Shown: in pieces, positions 15,395 to 22,965 of the stretch
Layout of the letters: each line of letters opens with the position of its first letter
How positions within the stretch are numbered: the first letter of the stretch is position 1
DNA from: DATGHS01 sp035307785
GTDB lineage: Bacteria > Planctomycetota > Planctomycetia > Gemmatales > Gemmataceae
Assembly: GCA_035307785.1 (NCBI GenBank)
Contig: DATGHS010000017.1
Coordinates: 1 to 30,951, forward strand
Length of the DNA: 30,951 nucleotides
Direction of reading: 5' to 3'
Translations under genes and position numbers: made by a program
Notes under the pieces: generated by a model
Told to the model about the DNA's origin: nothing
What the model saw: only the letters and a program-made list of their open reading frames with translations
The model's database searches: none

Positions 15395-16627
15395 ATGAAA
15401 TCTTCCTTTGTTACTTACCTGGAAAGCGCGATCGACGGCGCGCGGTTCGAGGCCGGAAAAGTCTGGTCCGTACACCAGGGCCGGCCGCTCTGGGTTCGCT
15501 ACGATTTGGCCGCGATCGGCAAGGCGATCTCTCCAATTGATTTCGTCGCTCGACCGCCGACCTTATGGCGCTACCGCGAACTCCTCCCCCTACCAGCAGA
15601 TTCCGAACCGGTCTCGTTAGGCGAAGGCATGTCGCCTCTGCTGGACTGCCCGCGGCTCGGCCGCCATTTTGGGTTGAAAAACCTGCTAATCAAGGACGAA
15701 TCGCAGTTACCCACGGGTAGCTTCAAGAGCCGGGGCATGGCGGTTGCCGTAAGCATGGCGCGGGCGCTAGGCCTGAAGCGCTTGGCGGCGCCCACGGCTG
15801 GAAATGCCGGCGGCGCGCTGGCCGCCTATGCCGCCCGAGGTGGGCTGGAAGCATTTGTCTTCATGCCCGATGACACTCCGGTCATCAACCAGATGGAAGC
15901 CTATCTGTATGGGGCCCAGGCTTTTCTCGTTAACGGCTTGATTACTGATTGTGGCCGCATCGTCCGCGAAGGCACGGAGCGGATGGGCTGGTTCGATTTA
16001 TCGACGCTGCGCGAACCGTATCGCATTGAAGGCAAGAAAACGATGGGCCTCGAGTTGGCCGAGCAACTGCACTGGGAATTGCCCGACGTTATTCTCTATC
16101 CGACTGGTGGCGGCACCGGCTTGATCGGCATGTGGAAAGCGTTTCAGGAACTGCGAGAGTTGGGCTGGCTGCGCTCGCAGCACATGCCGCGCTTGGTGAG
16201 TTGTCAAAGCAACGGCTGCGCTCCCATTGTTCGTGCATTCGAGTCTGGGGAACGCTTTGCGCAGCCGTTTCCGAATCCACACACGGTAGCCAGTGGCTTG
16301 CGGGTGCCAGCCGCGATCGGCGATTTCATGATGATCGATGCCATCCGGCAGAGCACCGGGACCGCGATCGCCGGCCGGGAGGAATCGATTGGAACTTGGA
16401 TGCGCACCGCCGCAAGCCTGGAAGGAATCAGTATCTGTCCGGAGGCAGCGGTCTGTCTCGGCACGATTGCGGCCCTCCAGAAGCGCGGACAAATCAAACC
16501 GGACGATCGGGTGGTTGTCTTCAACACCGGGGCAGCTCAAAAATATATAGAGGCCATCCCGTTTACTCTCCCCAGGCTGAATAAAGATCAGCCCATTGAT
16601 TACCATGCTTTGGCGAAAGTCGATTAG
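15395..16627 (+). CDS. thrC: Threonine synthase
   Basis: A 410-residue fold-type II PLP enzyme that converts O-phosphohomoserine to threonine in the cytoplasm. The cofactor Lys is K111 in LPTGSFKSRGMAV. Other family marks are VSLGEGMSPLLDCPRLG, IKDESQ, TAGNAGGALAAYAARG, the phosphate-binding loop YPTGGGTGLIGM, and CQSNGCAPI. The N terminus (SFVTYLESAIDGARFEAGKV) corresponds to the small head domain that in many homologues carries zinc-ribbon Cys residues; here these are absent, as in a subset of the family. Related enzymes (threonine dehydratase, cysteate synthase) are possible, but the overall layout favours ThrC. It is followed after a large inverted repeat by an aldolase gene. Confidence 0.88.
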   Translation: MKSSFVTYLESAIDGARFEAGKVWSVHQGRPLWVRYDLAAIGKAISPIDFVARPPTLWRYRELLPLPADSEPVSLGEGMSPLLDCPRLGRHFGLKNLLIKDESQLPTGSFKSRGMAVAVSMARALGLKRLAAPTAGNAGGALAAYAARGGLEAFVFMPDDTPVINQMEAYLYGAQAFLVNGLITDCGRIVREGTERMGWFDLSTLREPYRIEGKKTMGLELAEQLHWELPDVILYPTGGGTGLIGMWKAFQELRELGWLRSQHMPRLVSCQSNGCAPIVRAFESGERFAQPFPNPHTVASGLRVPAAIGDFMMIDAIRQSTGTAIAGREESIGTWMRTAASLEGISICPEAAVCLGTIAALQKRGQIKPDDRVVVFNTGAAQKYIEAIPFTLPRLNKDQPIDYHALAKVD

Positions 16628-16655
16628 ATGCCGTTTCAAAACCTGGCCCACCTGG

Positions 16656-16732
16656 AGCCGCAGGCTTTAGCCTGCGAGAGCAACCGCAGGCTAAAGCCTG
16701 CGGCTACGGTCTTGTAACTACGGTCTTGTAAC
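16656..16732. repeat. 21-bp inverted repeat plus 14-base tandem duplication
   Basis: Bases 16656-16676 pair perfectly with 16685-16705 (21 bp) around an 8-base loop. The core of each arm, GCAGGCTTTAGCCTGC, is itself palindromic, so two copies of one dispersed element lie head to head. Directly after it, TACGGTCTTGTAAC occurs twice in tandem (16705-16718 and 16719-16732). The hairpin could terminate thrC transcription, although no U-run follows. The repeat core is recalled as common in planctomycete intergenic DNA. Confidence 0.88.
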
Positions 16733-16784
16733 CGGTTTCTAGGTGCGATGCACAGCCGAGCGTGAACCTTACGAGGAATTTGCA

Positions 16785-17582
16785 ATGCGACCCAACCCTG
16801 TGAAGCGCGCGTTGAAGGAAGGCAAGCCCTCGGTGGGCACATGGCTATCACTCGGAAACGTGGCGGCAGCCCGATTCCTGGCACGGGCCGGCTTCGACTG
16901 GCTGAACGTGGACATGGAACACAGCATGGCCGGCATTGAAACGGCCACGACGATCTTTGGTGCCGTTGCCGACGCGAATTGCACACCGCTGGCGCGCGTG
17001 CCCACGAACCGGCTGGAACACATCAAGCGCGTGCTCGACAACGGCACGTACGGCGTGGTCGTGCCAATGGTGAACACGCGGGCCGAAGCGGAAGCTGCCG
17101 TGGCCGCATGCCTGTACCCGCCTCAAGGCATCCGCAGCGTCGGCGGCAATCAACATGCTCTCAATTTCGACACGACGGCCGCCGATTATTATGCTCACGC
17201 CAATAGCGAGTTGCTGATCGTTCTTCAGTGCGAGCACATCCAATCGGTGCGGAATGCTGACGAGATATTCTCGGTGCCCGGCATCGATGCCATATTCGTC
17301 GGTCCAAACGACTTGGCGGCGAGCATGCGCAGCGCCGACGGGAAGCCGCCGTCGGCCGATGCAACGCGCGAAGCAATGGATCATATTCTCGCAACCTGCC
17401 GGAAATACAAGGTAGCGGCCGGCGTGCACACGGCTTCGCCGGAAGAAGCGCTTATGCGCATCGAAGAAGGTTGGCAATTCATCGCTATTACCAGCGAGTT
17501 GAAAATGATGCTCGACGGCGCCGCCACCGTGCTTCGGGGTCTCGGGGGGAATCGACTGCGCGGCGAATTGGCAAAGTATTGA
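16785..17582 (+). CDS. HpcH/HpaI-family aldolase
   Basis: A 265-residue class-II, metal-dependent aldolase of the HpcH/HpaI family, which cleaves 2-keto-4-hydroxy acids to pyruvate and an aldehyde. The TIM-barrel motifs are SVGTWLSLGN, FDWLNVDMEHSMAG (catalytic His), LARVPTNR (Arg), GGNQ, LQCEHIQSV (metal Glu), FVGPNDLAASM (metal Asp) and AAGVHTASPEEA. The exact substrate (2,4-dihydroxyhept-2-enedioate, 2-keto-3-deoxy sugar acids and similar) cannot be fixed. The start at 16785 is preferred over 16743 because an AGGA sits 7 bases upstream and the family begins close to this Met. Neighbouring thrC gives no clear pathway link. Confidence 0.9.
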   Translation: MRPNPVKRALKEGKPSVGTWLSLGNVAAARFLARAGFDWLNVDMEHSMAGIETATTIFGAVADANCTPLARVPTNRLEHIKRVLDNGTYGVVVPMVNTRAEAEAAVAACLYPPQGIRSVGGNQHALNFDTTAADYYAHANSELLIVLQCEHIQSVRNADEIFSVPGIDAIFVGPNDLAASMRSADGKPPSADATREAMDHILATCRKYKVAAGVHTASPEEALMRIEEGWQFIAITSELKMMLDGAATVLRGLGGNRLRGELAKY

Positions 17583-17628
17583 TCTGCAGACCAATCAACA
17601 GCGGATTCCGCATCGCGAGCGACGTTCG

Positions 17629-18075
17629 TCATCGAATCCGCATTTTGTGCCGCGGGAAATTGCATAACGGCACGCTGGACGTTGGCTCGGTTAAGATCTC
17701 GGCCAGTGTAGTGTTCGCAAACGCATGCTCGATTTCCGCCATCGCGTCGTCGAGCCGGCGATGCAGCGGGCACAGGCGAACACCGTGAGCCGCCAGGCCC
17801 AGCGGGCAACTGCGGATGCGCTGCAACGGCTCAACAGCATTGACGACCTCCAAAATGCTCAGATGATCGGCAGGTTTCACCAAGGTCATTCCGCCGCCCA
17901 TGCCGCGCTGCGAATGAACAATGCCGCCGCGACTTAGACTCTGTAATACCTTCGATAAATAGGCCCTGGGCACCCGTGTCGCCGCAGCAATCTGCTCCGT
18001 AGTGCGTGGCTGGGGCGCCTGGTCGGCGAGATAAACCGCCGCGCGCAAGGCATATTCAACAGTTTGCGAAAACAT
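17629..18075 (-). CDS. Rrf2-family transcriptional regulator
   Basis: A 148-residue winged-helix regulator. The N terminus MFSQTVEYALRAAVYLADQ is the typical Rrf2 start, followed by recognition-helix sequence TRVPRAYLSKVLQSLSRGGI and wing SQRGMGGGMTLVKP. The C-terminal sensor region has Cys in RSCPLGLAAHGVRLCPLHRRLDDAM, a two-Cys version of the iron-sulphur site; NsrR and IscR normally have three. The first ATG of the frame lies 14 codons earlier (18117), but the family starts at 18075. It is divergent from a protoglobin gene with a perfect dyad in the intergenic region, so it probably represses both genes and responds to NO, O2 or redox state. Confidence 0.92.
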   Translation of the reverse strand: MFSQTVEYALRAAVYLADQAPQPRTTEQIAAATRVPRAYLSKVLQSLSRGGIVHSQRGMGGGMTLVKPADHLSILEVVNAVEPLQRIRSCPLGLAAHGVRLCPLHRRLDDAMAEIEHAFANTTLAEILTEPTSSVPLCNFPRHKMRIR

Positions 18076-18145
18076 GGCCGGACTCCGTTGTTTTTTAAAT
18101 TGGACCTTGCCATCCATTTTATCGAAATGTATTCTAGCGTAAACT

Positions 18146-18167
18146 GGATAATTTGATCCAATTATCC
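18146..18167. promoter_or_regulatory. Perfect dyad, candidate operator of the Rrf2 regulator
   Basis: GGATAATT-TGATCC-AATTATCC is a perfect 8-bp inverted repeat with a 6-base spacer, midway between the divergent Rrf2 (18075) and protoglobin (18211) genes. The AT-rich dyad length fits a dimeric winged-helix regulator, and the position would control both promoters. Confidence 0.65.
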
Positions 18168-18210
18168 TTTATTCCTGCCGGATCGCACTATTAAGCCACG
18201 GAGCGTTGTC

Positions 18211-18789
18211 ATGAAGCACATCGAAGAACCGCGCCTGGAGAACGACCTGGGGTATCGCTTCGGCTACTTAGCCGAGTTCATGGATTTTGGGCCGGAAGAC
18301 GTGGAAGCCATTCACGGCGCCGCGCCGCTCCTGGCGCCGCTGGTTCCCACTTTGGTTGAAGCTGTGTACGCCAAGCTGAATCAGTTTGATTCGACCTGGC
18401 GGCACTTTCTCCCCCGTCAAACCGGGTACGAGGGCCCGGTCCCCAAGGATCTCGCGGAGCTTACGCCTGATCATCCCATGATCCAGTACCGCAAGCAACA
18501 TCTCGGCCGCTATCTCGCGGCCCTGGTGACCAAGCCATACGACGGCAAGATGGTGTCGTACTTGGATATGGTCGGCAAGATGCACACCGACAGGGCCGGC
18601 TCGCGCGAAATCGCGGTGCCTCTCGTGCAAATGAACGCACTGATGGGCTTTGTGGCGGACGCCATTGCGGCGACGATTCTGAATCTCAATTTAGAACGCG
18701 GCAAAGAGATTCAAACTCTGCGCGCCTTCAACAAGCTGCTTTGGCTTCAAAACGATTTGATTAACCGGCATTATCAAAAGGCCGCCTAG
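18211..18789 (+). CDS. Protoglobin (single-domain haem protein)
   Basis: A 192-residue globin of the protoglobin family, which binds O2, CO and NO with a haem and a 3-on-3 fold plus an N-terminal extension. Typical blocks are YRFGYLAEFMDFGPEDVEAI at the start, RKQHLGRYLAALVTKPYDGK in the middle, SYLDMVGKMHTDRAG carrying a candidate haem-ligand His, and the C-terminal helices MGFVADAIAATILNLNLERG. No additional signalling output (GGDEF, MCP or kinase) is attached, so it is a stand-alone binder, perhaps for gas detoxification or storage. GGAG 7 bases before the ATG supports the start. It is divergent from the Rrf2 regulator, which points to gas-responsive control. Confidence 0.92.
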   Translation: MKHIEEPRLENDLGYRFGYLAEFMDFGPEDVEAIHGAAPLLAPLVPTLVEAVYAKLNQFDSTWRHFLPRQTGYEGPVPKDLAELTPDHPMIQYRKQHLGRYLAALVTKPYDGKMVSYLDMVGKMHTDRAGSREIAVPLVQMNALMGFVADAIAATILNLNLERGKEIQTLRAFNKLLWLQNDLINRHYQKAA

Positions 18790-18813
18790 CGCTTCTCGGC
18801 TGGGAGCGTCAAC

Positions 18814-18843
18814 GGCCCGAACGTGGACGTCGTTCACCGGGCC
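18814..18843. terminator. Imperfect hairpin between convergent protoglobin and TlpA genes
   Basis: GGCCCGAACG (18814-18823) pairs with CGTT plus CGGGCC (18831-18834 and 18838-18843), leaving a 3-base bulge and a 7-base loop. It sits between two convergent stop codons. No U-run is present on either strand, so the terminator call is tentative. Confidence 0.4.
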
Positions 18844-18877
18844 ATTAACGTTCTCGGTTTTTGATTCCGGTATCGGA

Positions 18878-19393
18878 CTAATACCGCATGTCTTTCAGCA
18901 ACTTGTCGATCGCGTTGTCGATCTTGCTCATGCTCTCCGCGTCGTAGCCCCGCTGCTTGTAACGAATAACGCCCTTTGCATCGACCACCACGATGGTCGG
19001 GAGCCCGTCAATCCGCCAGGATCGGGCCAGAGGGCCGCCGGGACCGTCGTAGATATTCGTCCATGGGATGCCTACCTTGCTCATATAGCTCTTGAGATCC
19101 GCTTGCTCGTTGTCGGCGCTAACGCCCAAGAGCACGAACGGCTGGCCTTCCAGGCGTTTGGTCAATTCCTTTTCATGCGGGACCATTTCCTTGCACGGTC
19201 CGCACCAGGTGGCCCAGAAATCGATCATCACAACCTTGCCGCGAAAATCGCTGAGATTTACGGATCGCCCCGTGGTATCGGTGCCTTGCAAGTCTGGGGC
19301 GATCTGCCCGACCCCGAGGCCGACTTTATTGGATTCGCAGCCGCTAACGATGAGAAGCACCAAGGCGAAAAACGACAGCCAGATTCGAGTCAT
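18878..19393 (-). CDS. TlpA-like thioredoxin-fold lipoprotein
   Basis: A 171-residue membrane-anchored thiol-disulphide protein. The signal peptide ends in a lipobox (LLIVSGC), so Cys19 is probably acylated and the protein faces the periplasm. The thioredoxin domain has GKVVMIDFWATWCGPCKEMV with redox-active WCGPC and the cis-Pro region DGLPTIVVVDAKGVI, with the TlpA/AhpC-type opening IAPDLQGTDTTGRSVNLSDF. It likely reduces or isomerises periplasmic disulphides, for instance during cytochrome c assembly; the PVC haem proteins in the window would need such a function, but no direct link is shown. It starts 9 bases after the mutY stop. Confidence 0.93.
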   Translation of the reverse strand: MTRIWLSFFALVLLIVSGCESNKVGLGVGQIAPDLQGTDTTGRSVNLSDFRGKVVMIDFWATWCGPCKEMVPHEKELTKRLEGQPFVLLGVSADNEQADLKSYMSKVGIPWTNIYDGPGGPLARSWRIDGLPTIVVVDAKGVIRYKQRGYDAESMSKIDNAIDKLLKDMRY

Positions 19394-19402
19394 GAGTATT
19401 TC

Positions 19403-20521
19403 CTATGATTGAGGCATATCGGCCGCCGCCAAATTTCGTGCTAATTTCCGCTGCGGCGAACTCACCGGATATAATTCCAGGTCTGCAGGCGATACCCACT
19501 TGCCTGCCACATAAGTGGCAGATTGAAATCGCCCGCTGAGATAGCGGGCCTCCAGGCCGATTAACGTTATCCGAAAGCGCGTCACCGTGTGCTTCACGGT
19601 GGCCAGCTCGGCGCCGATTCTCGCCTGGACTCCGGTCAGGTCGAACAGCACGCGCCGTCCGGCGTCCCGTAACGATTCCTTAGCTCTTACGTCGCCATGC
19701 GGGAACTCCCACATACCTGCCCACCGGCCCCGTTCCGGCCGCTGCACGAGAAGCACGCGATTGGCCTTGCGCACCACTACCGCCACTTCCTGGACATCGG
19801 CGCTGCGCTGTACGGGTGCGCGTAAAGGAATTGTATGATGCAGTCCCCTCTGGTGCGCGAAACAGCCGCGCGCCAGCGGGCATTGGTCACACCGAGGTGA
19901 TTCAATGGTGCACACTTGGGAGCCCAATTCCATCAGCGCCTGATTAAAATCACCTACCCGCCGAAGCGGCAATAACGTTTCCGCTGTTTGCCAGAGCCAC
20001 TGCTTTACCGGTCCGCTTTTCGGATCGCCCCGTTGACCAAAGAGCCGGCAAAGTACCCGCTGGCTGTTCGCTTCCACTATTGGCAGGCGCCGATCAAAAG
20101 CCTGCGAAAGGACTGCTCCCAGGATGTAGCGCCCCACACCCGGCAAGTCTTGCCACACGATCGGGTCATTCGGCAATTTGCCGTTGAGCGTCTGCACCAT
20201 CATGCGTGCTGCGAGATGCAAATGTTTCGCTCGGCGATAATAGCCCAAACCTTCCCAAAGGCGGAGCACATCTTGTTCATCGGCAGCCGCCAGAGAACGG
20301 ACGTTTGGGAATGCACGCAGAAACCGCTTGAAATAAGGAACTACCGTCGCGACCTGAGTCTGTTGCAACATGACTTCGCTGATCCAAATACGGTAGGGAT
20401 CGCGATTTTTCCGCCAGGGCAGATCACGGCGGTTTCGATCGAACCAGGCTAACAAGCGCCGGCGTATAAGGGGAAGACACGACGATGGAACTGGGACTTT
20501 CAGATTCGAACGACGACGCAT
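19403..20521 (-). CDS. mutY: A/G-specific adenine DNA glycosylase MutY
   Basis: A 372-residue base-excision repair enzyme that removes adenine paired with 8-oxoguanine. The catalytic Glu is in WISEVMLQQTQVATV (about residue 49), the helix-hairpin-helix is LPGVGRYILGAVLSQ, and the catalytic Asp is in VGDFNQALMELG. A 4Fe-4S loop follows, CTIESPRCDQCPLARGC (C-x6-C-x2-C-x5-C). The C-terminal part is the NUDIX-like domain that reads 8-oxoG (EVAVVVRKANRVLLVQRPER, then WEFPHGDV). The frame is open upstream to 20968, but that extension is low-complexity and out of phase with the FHA gene it overlaps, so the start is placed at 20521. It lies between the FHA gene and the TlpA gene on the same strand. 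Confidence 0.95.
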   Translation of the reverse strand: MRRRSNLKVPVPSSCLPLIRRRLLAWFDRNRRDLPWRKNRDPYRIWISEVMLQQTQVATVVPYFKRFLRAFPNVRSLAAADEQDVLRLWEGLGYYRRAKHLHLAARMMVQTLNGKLPNDPIVWQDLPGVGRYILGAVLSQAFDRRLPIVEANSQRVLCRLFGQRGDPKSGPVKQWLWQTAETLLPLRRVGDFNQALMELGSQVCTIESPRCDQCPLARGCFAHQRGLHHTIPLRAPVQRSADVQEVAVVVRKANRVLLVQRPERGRWAGMWEFPHGDVRAKESLRDAGRRVLFDLTGVQARIGAELATVKHTVTRFRITLIGLEARYLSGRFQSATYVAGKWVSPADLELYPVSSPQRKLARNLAAADMPQS

Positions 20522-20570
20522 ACGGATAGCGATGCCAATGGTCGCGAAAACAGTTCGACGAAATGAAGGC

Positions 20571-21227
20571 CTAAGTGCGCGGGCGGCGCATGTATTTGCG
20601 GAGAATAGCATCGGCCGCGGTTCGGGTGTCGGCCGGCTCCGGTTTCTTCTCTTCGGGCTTTTTGGGGGCGCCGGGGTCGGTCCCCATACTCGGAACATCG
20701 AAGACGGTCGACCCTGCAGGAATCTGATCCGGCGAGATCGGCTCGGTCTGGCCGTCATCGGTTGCCAACAACATGGCCGCCATCTCGTCTTCGCGCGAAC
20801 CGGCGGCGGCAGTCGATTCCGCTTGCGCCGGCACCTCGGCTGTGGTTTCCGGAGCAGGCACGGGAGTCTCGGCGCCGGCGGCGACCTTCGCGGGCTTTGG
20901 CTCCAAGCGGGAAGGCGCGAGCGAGCCGGAAGATTTGTCGATCTTGACCTTGAACTCGAGCGGGCCAATTTTCAGGTGGTCGCCGTCTTTGATTTCCTGC
21001 TCGCCGGTGACCTGGGCATCGTTAACAAAGGTGCCGTTGGTGCTGCCGAAATCACGAACAAAGACTTTGCCGCCGCGAGCGAGAATTGCACAGTGGCGCT
21101 TGCTGATTGCTTGGCTGGCCGGGCGAAGTTGACAACCTTCATCGCGACCGATGAGGAACTGCGCGACCGGGACCGGAATCACTTTCCCTTGATGGATCCC
21201 TTGCGCCACCACCAAACTAAGTTTCAT
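20571..21227 (-). CDS. FHA-domain protein with Pro/Ala-rich tail
   Basis: A 218-residue protein with a single N-terminal FHA domain: MKLSLVVAQG, FLIGRDEGCQLRPASQAISKRH (the phospho-peptide binding Arg, Ser and His), then VFVRDFGSTNGTFVND. Residues of about 105-175 are low complexity (Pro/Ala/Glu), and the end contains DQIPAGSTVFDVPSMG and the basic AILRKYMRRPRT. It is probably a cytoplasmic adaptor for Ser/Thr kinase signalling, which is abundant in Planctomycetes. The start at 21227 matches the FHA domain; an upstream Met at 21272 adds 15 residues unrelated to the family. mutY follows 49 bases downstream, but a functional connection is not evident. Confidence 0.9.
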   Translation of the reverse strand: MKLSLVVAQGIHQGKVIPVPVAQFLIGRDEGCQLRPASQAISKRHCAILARGGKVFVRDFGSTNGTFVNDAQVTGEQEIKDGDHLKIGPLEFKVKIDKSSGSLAPSRLEPKPAKVAAGAETPVPAPETTAEVPAQAESTAAAGSREDEMAAMLLATDDGQTEPISPDQIPAGSTVFDVPSMGTDPGAPKKPEEKKPEPADTRTAADAILRKYMRRPRT

Positions 21228-21278
21228 AACGGAGCCTTGCGTTGAGAGCCTTGGTACCCGCTGTTTCGCCACGTGATC

Positions 21279-21319
21279 GAACGACCACCCGTCGTTCTCG
21301 AGGCATGCCGGCGTACAAT
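21279..21319. promoter_or_regulatory. Dyad plus -10-like box in the FHA / solute-binding divergent gap
   Basis: GAACGAC-CACCC-GTCGTTC (21279-21297) is a perfect 7-bp dyad 17 bases before TACAAT (21314-21319), which matches the -10 consensus at five of six positions and faces the solute-binding lipoprotein gene. The dyad occupies the region where a -35 element and repressor or activator would bind. No good -35 hexamer is seen. Confidence 0.4.
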
Positions 21320-21376
21320 GTGAAACAAAATAATGAAATTAGTTCTATTGGGATTGTATCCAGGGCAGCCTAGTGC

Positions 21377-22924
21377 ATGCAACAACAATACCGATTTATT
21401 TCTCGCGTTTTTTCTGGGCGACGGAAAGCTTTGCTGCTCATCCCGGCGTTGGTTACCGTAGCTCTTCTGCTGCCAAGCTGCAAACGCCAGTTGCCGCCGC
21501 CTGGCCCGCCAAAGCCGTTTGCGGGTGTTACCGTTCGCGTCGCGACACCCAAACATTTGCCTCTCAAAGAATTACTGCGGCGGCATGGCGAGAACTGGAA
21601 AGAGCTGTCGGGCGCTTCGGTCGAGATCGTCTCGGCCGATTCTGCTGCGGACATTCGCCTGTTGTCATCAGCCGAGATGCCACACTGCGTGCAGGCAGGC
21701 AAACTCGGGTCGATTCCACCGGCGGCCCTGGAAGCATCGGCATTCGAGTCGGGCCAACTGCTGCGAATCTATCGCTACCGCCTGATGGATTGGGACCACA
21801 AGACGTACGCTATACCCGTCCTCGGCGACTCTTTGGTCTTGGTTTATCGTGCCGACCTGCTGGAGCTTCCACAGCACAAGAAGTCCCTGGAAGAACGGCT
21901 GCATCACCCCATGCGACCAAACGGACCGGCGACGTGGCAGGAATGGGCCCTAATCGCCGAGTACTTTTCCCAGCAAGCGAATTGGACGGAAGACGAAACG
22001 CCCAAGGCAACGCCGCGACCAAGCTGGCCGCCTTTGCCCGCTTCGGCAGCGGATTTGGATCGAGAATTTCACGCCGTGGCCGCATCCTTTGTCCGGCCGC
22101 GCGTGAATCAGGAAAAGCTCGACGCGCTGCCGCAGGCAGATCGTGATCGCGTGCTCTACGATTATCATTTCGACGTTGGCACCGGCGAGCCGTGGATTCA
22201 ATCGCCCGGTTTCCTGGCGGCGCTGAAGTTCCTGCAAAAGGTGCACAAACTCCGCCCGCGCGCCGCGGCTGACCCGGTGCAGGCCTTCCGAAAAGGCGAA
22301 GCATTATTCACACTCGCGTCGCTTGCGGATATTCGCGCGTTGCAAGAGGATCCGCATTGTAAGGATCGAATTGCCGTCGGCCGCGCTCCAGGCAGCGAAC
22401 TTTACTATTCGCCTGTTGCGGGGCAAGAGCGAGCATTGACCGATTCAGATGGAAACTTCATTCCCTATGTCGCTAGTGACGGGTGGTTAGGAGTAATGGC
22501 CGCCGACGCCGCACACGCCGAAGCAGCACAGAATCTGTTGCTATACTTGGGCGGTCCGCAGGCGAGCCTGGAAATCGCCCTGGAGCCGCGCTGGGGCGGC
22601 GGTCCCACACGCCGCAATCACCTGGACATCGACAACCGGTCCGGCTGGTTTGGCTACGGGCTGAACAAAGAGCGAACCAATCAAATGCTTCTGGCACTGG
22701 AAGCCCAATGCAGCCCGCCGATTGCCAATCCCGTTTACCGCTTGCGCATCCCCGCAGAGCGCGCGTATCGCGATGCATTTGTCGAATCGATTCGTCCGGC
22801 GCTCAGTGGCCAAACTCCGCCAGAAAGCGCGCTGGCCGAGGCTGCGAAGCGATGGAAAGAGCTTGGCAAAGCCGATCCCGCAGCCCATCTCAAGGAGTAT
22901 CGCCTGAGCATCGGGCTGGATTGA
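21377..22924 (+). CDS. Extracellular solute-binding lipoprotein (ABC family 1-like)
   Basis: A 515-residue lipoprotein. The signal peptide has a basic start (FISRVFSGRRK), a hydrophobic core and lipobox LLLPSC, with Cys35 as anchor. The mature part resembles family-1 solute-binding proteins: VTVRVATPKHLPLKELLRRH, the lobe-crossing KTYAIPVLGDSLVLVYRADL, ATWQEWALIAEYF, DPVQAFRKGEALFTLAS and GWLGVMAADAAHAEAAQNLL (the 'GW...N...A' helix region). It probably captures a sugar or small organic ligand at the cell surface. No ABC permease or ATPase gene is adjacent; instead it heads a row of an alpha/beta-hydrolase-like protein, a phosphotransferase-like enzyme and YjbQ. It might therefore be a sensor or delivery protein rather than a transporter part. 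Confidence 0.85.
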   Translation: MQQQYRFISRVFSGRRKALLLIPALVTVALLLPSCKRQLPPPGPPKPFAGVTVRVATPKHLPLKELLRRHGENWKELSGASVEIVSADSAADIRLLSSAEMPHCVQAGKLGSIPPAALEASAFESGQLLRIYRYRLMDWDHKTYAIPVLGDSLVLVYRADLLELPQHKKSLEERLHHPMRPNGPATWQEWALIAEYFSQQANWTEDETPKATPRPSWPPLPASAADLDREFHAVAASFVRPRVNQEKLDALPQADRDRVLYDYHFDVGTGEPWIQSPGFLAALKFLQKVHKLRPRAAADPVQAFRKGEALFTLASLADIRALQEDPHCKDRIAVGRAPGSELYYSPVAGQERALTDSDGNFIPYVASDGWLGVMAADAAHAEAAQNLLLYLGGPQASLEIALEPRWGGGPTRRNHLDIDNRSGWFGYGLNKERTNQMLLALEAQCSPPIANPVYRLRIPAERAYRDAFVESIRPALSGQTPPESALAEAAKRWKELGKADPAAHLKEYRLSIGLD

Positions 22925-22965
22925 GCCTGATCGGCACACGGCGCCAGCACTCTCAGGAAACCGCC

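Noticed and set aside
20522..20968. N-terminal extension of the MutY reading frame
   Set aside because: It is Arg/Pro/Ser-rich low-complexity sequence out of frame with the FHA gene on the same strand; MutY family members start near 20521.
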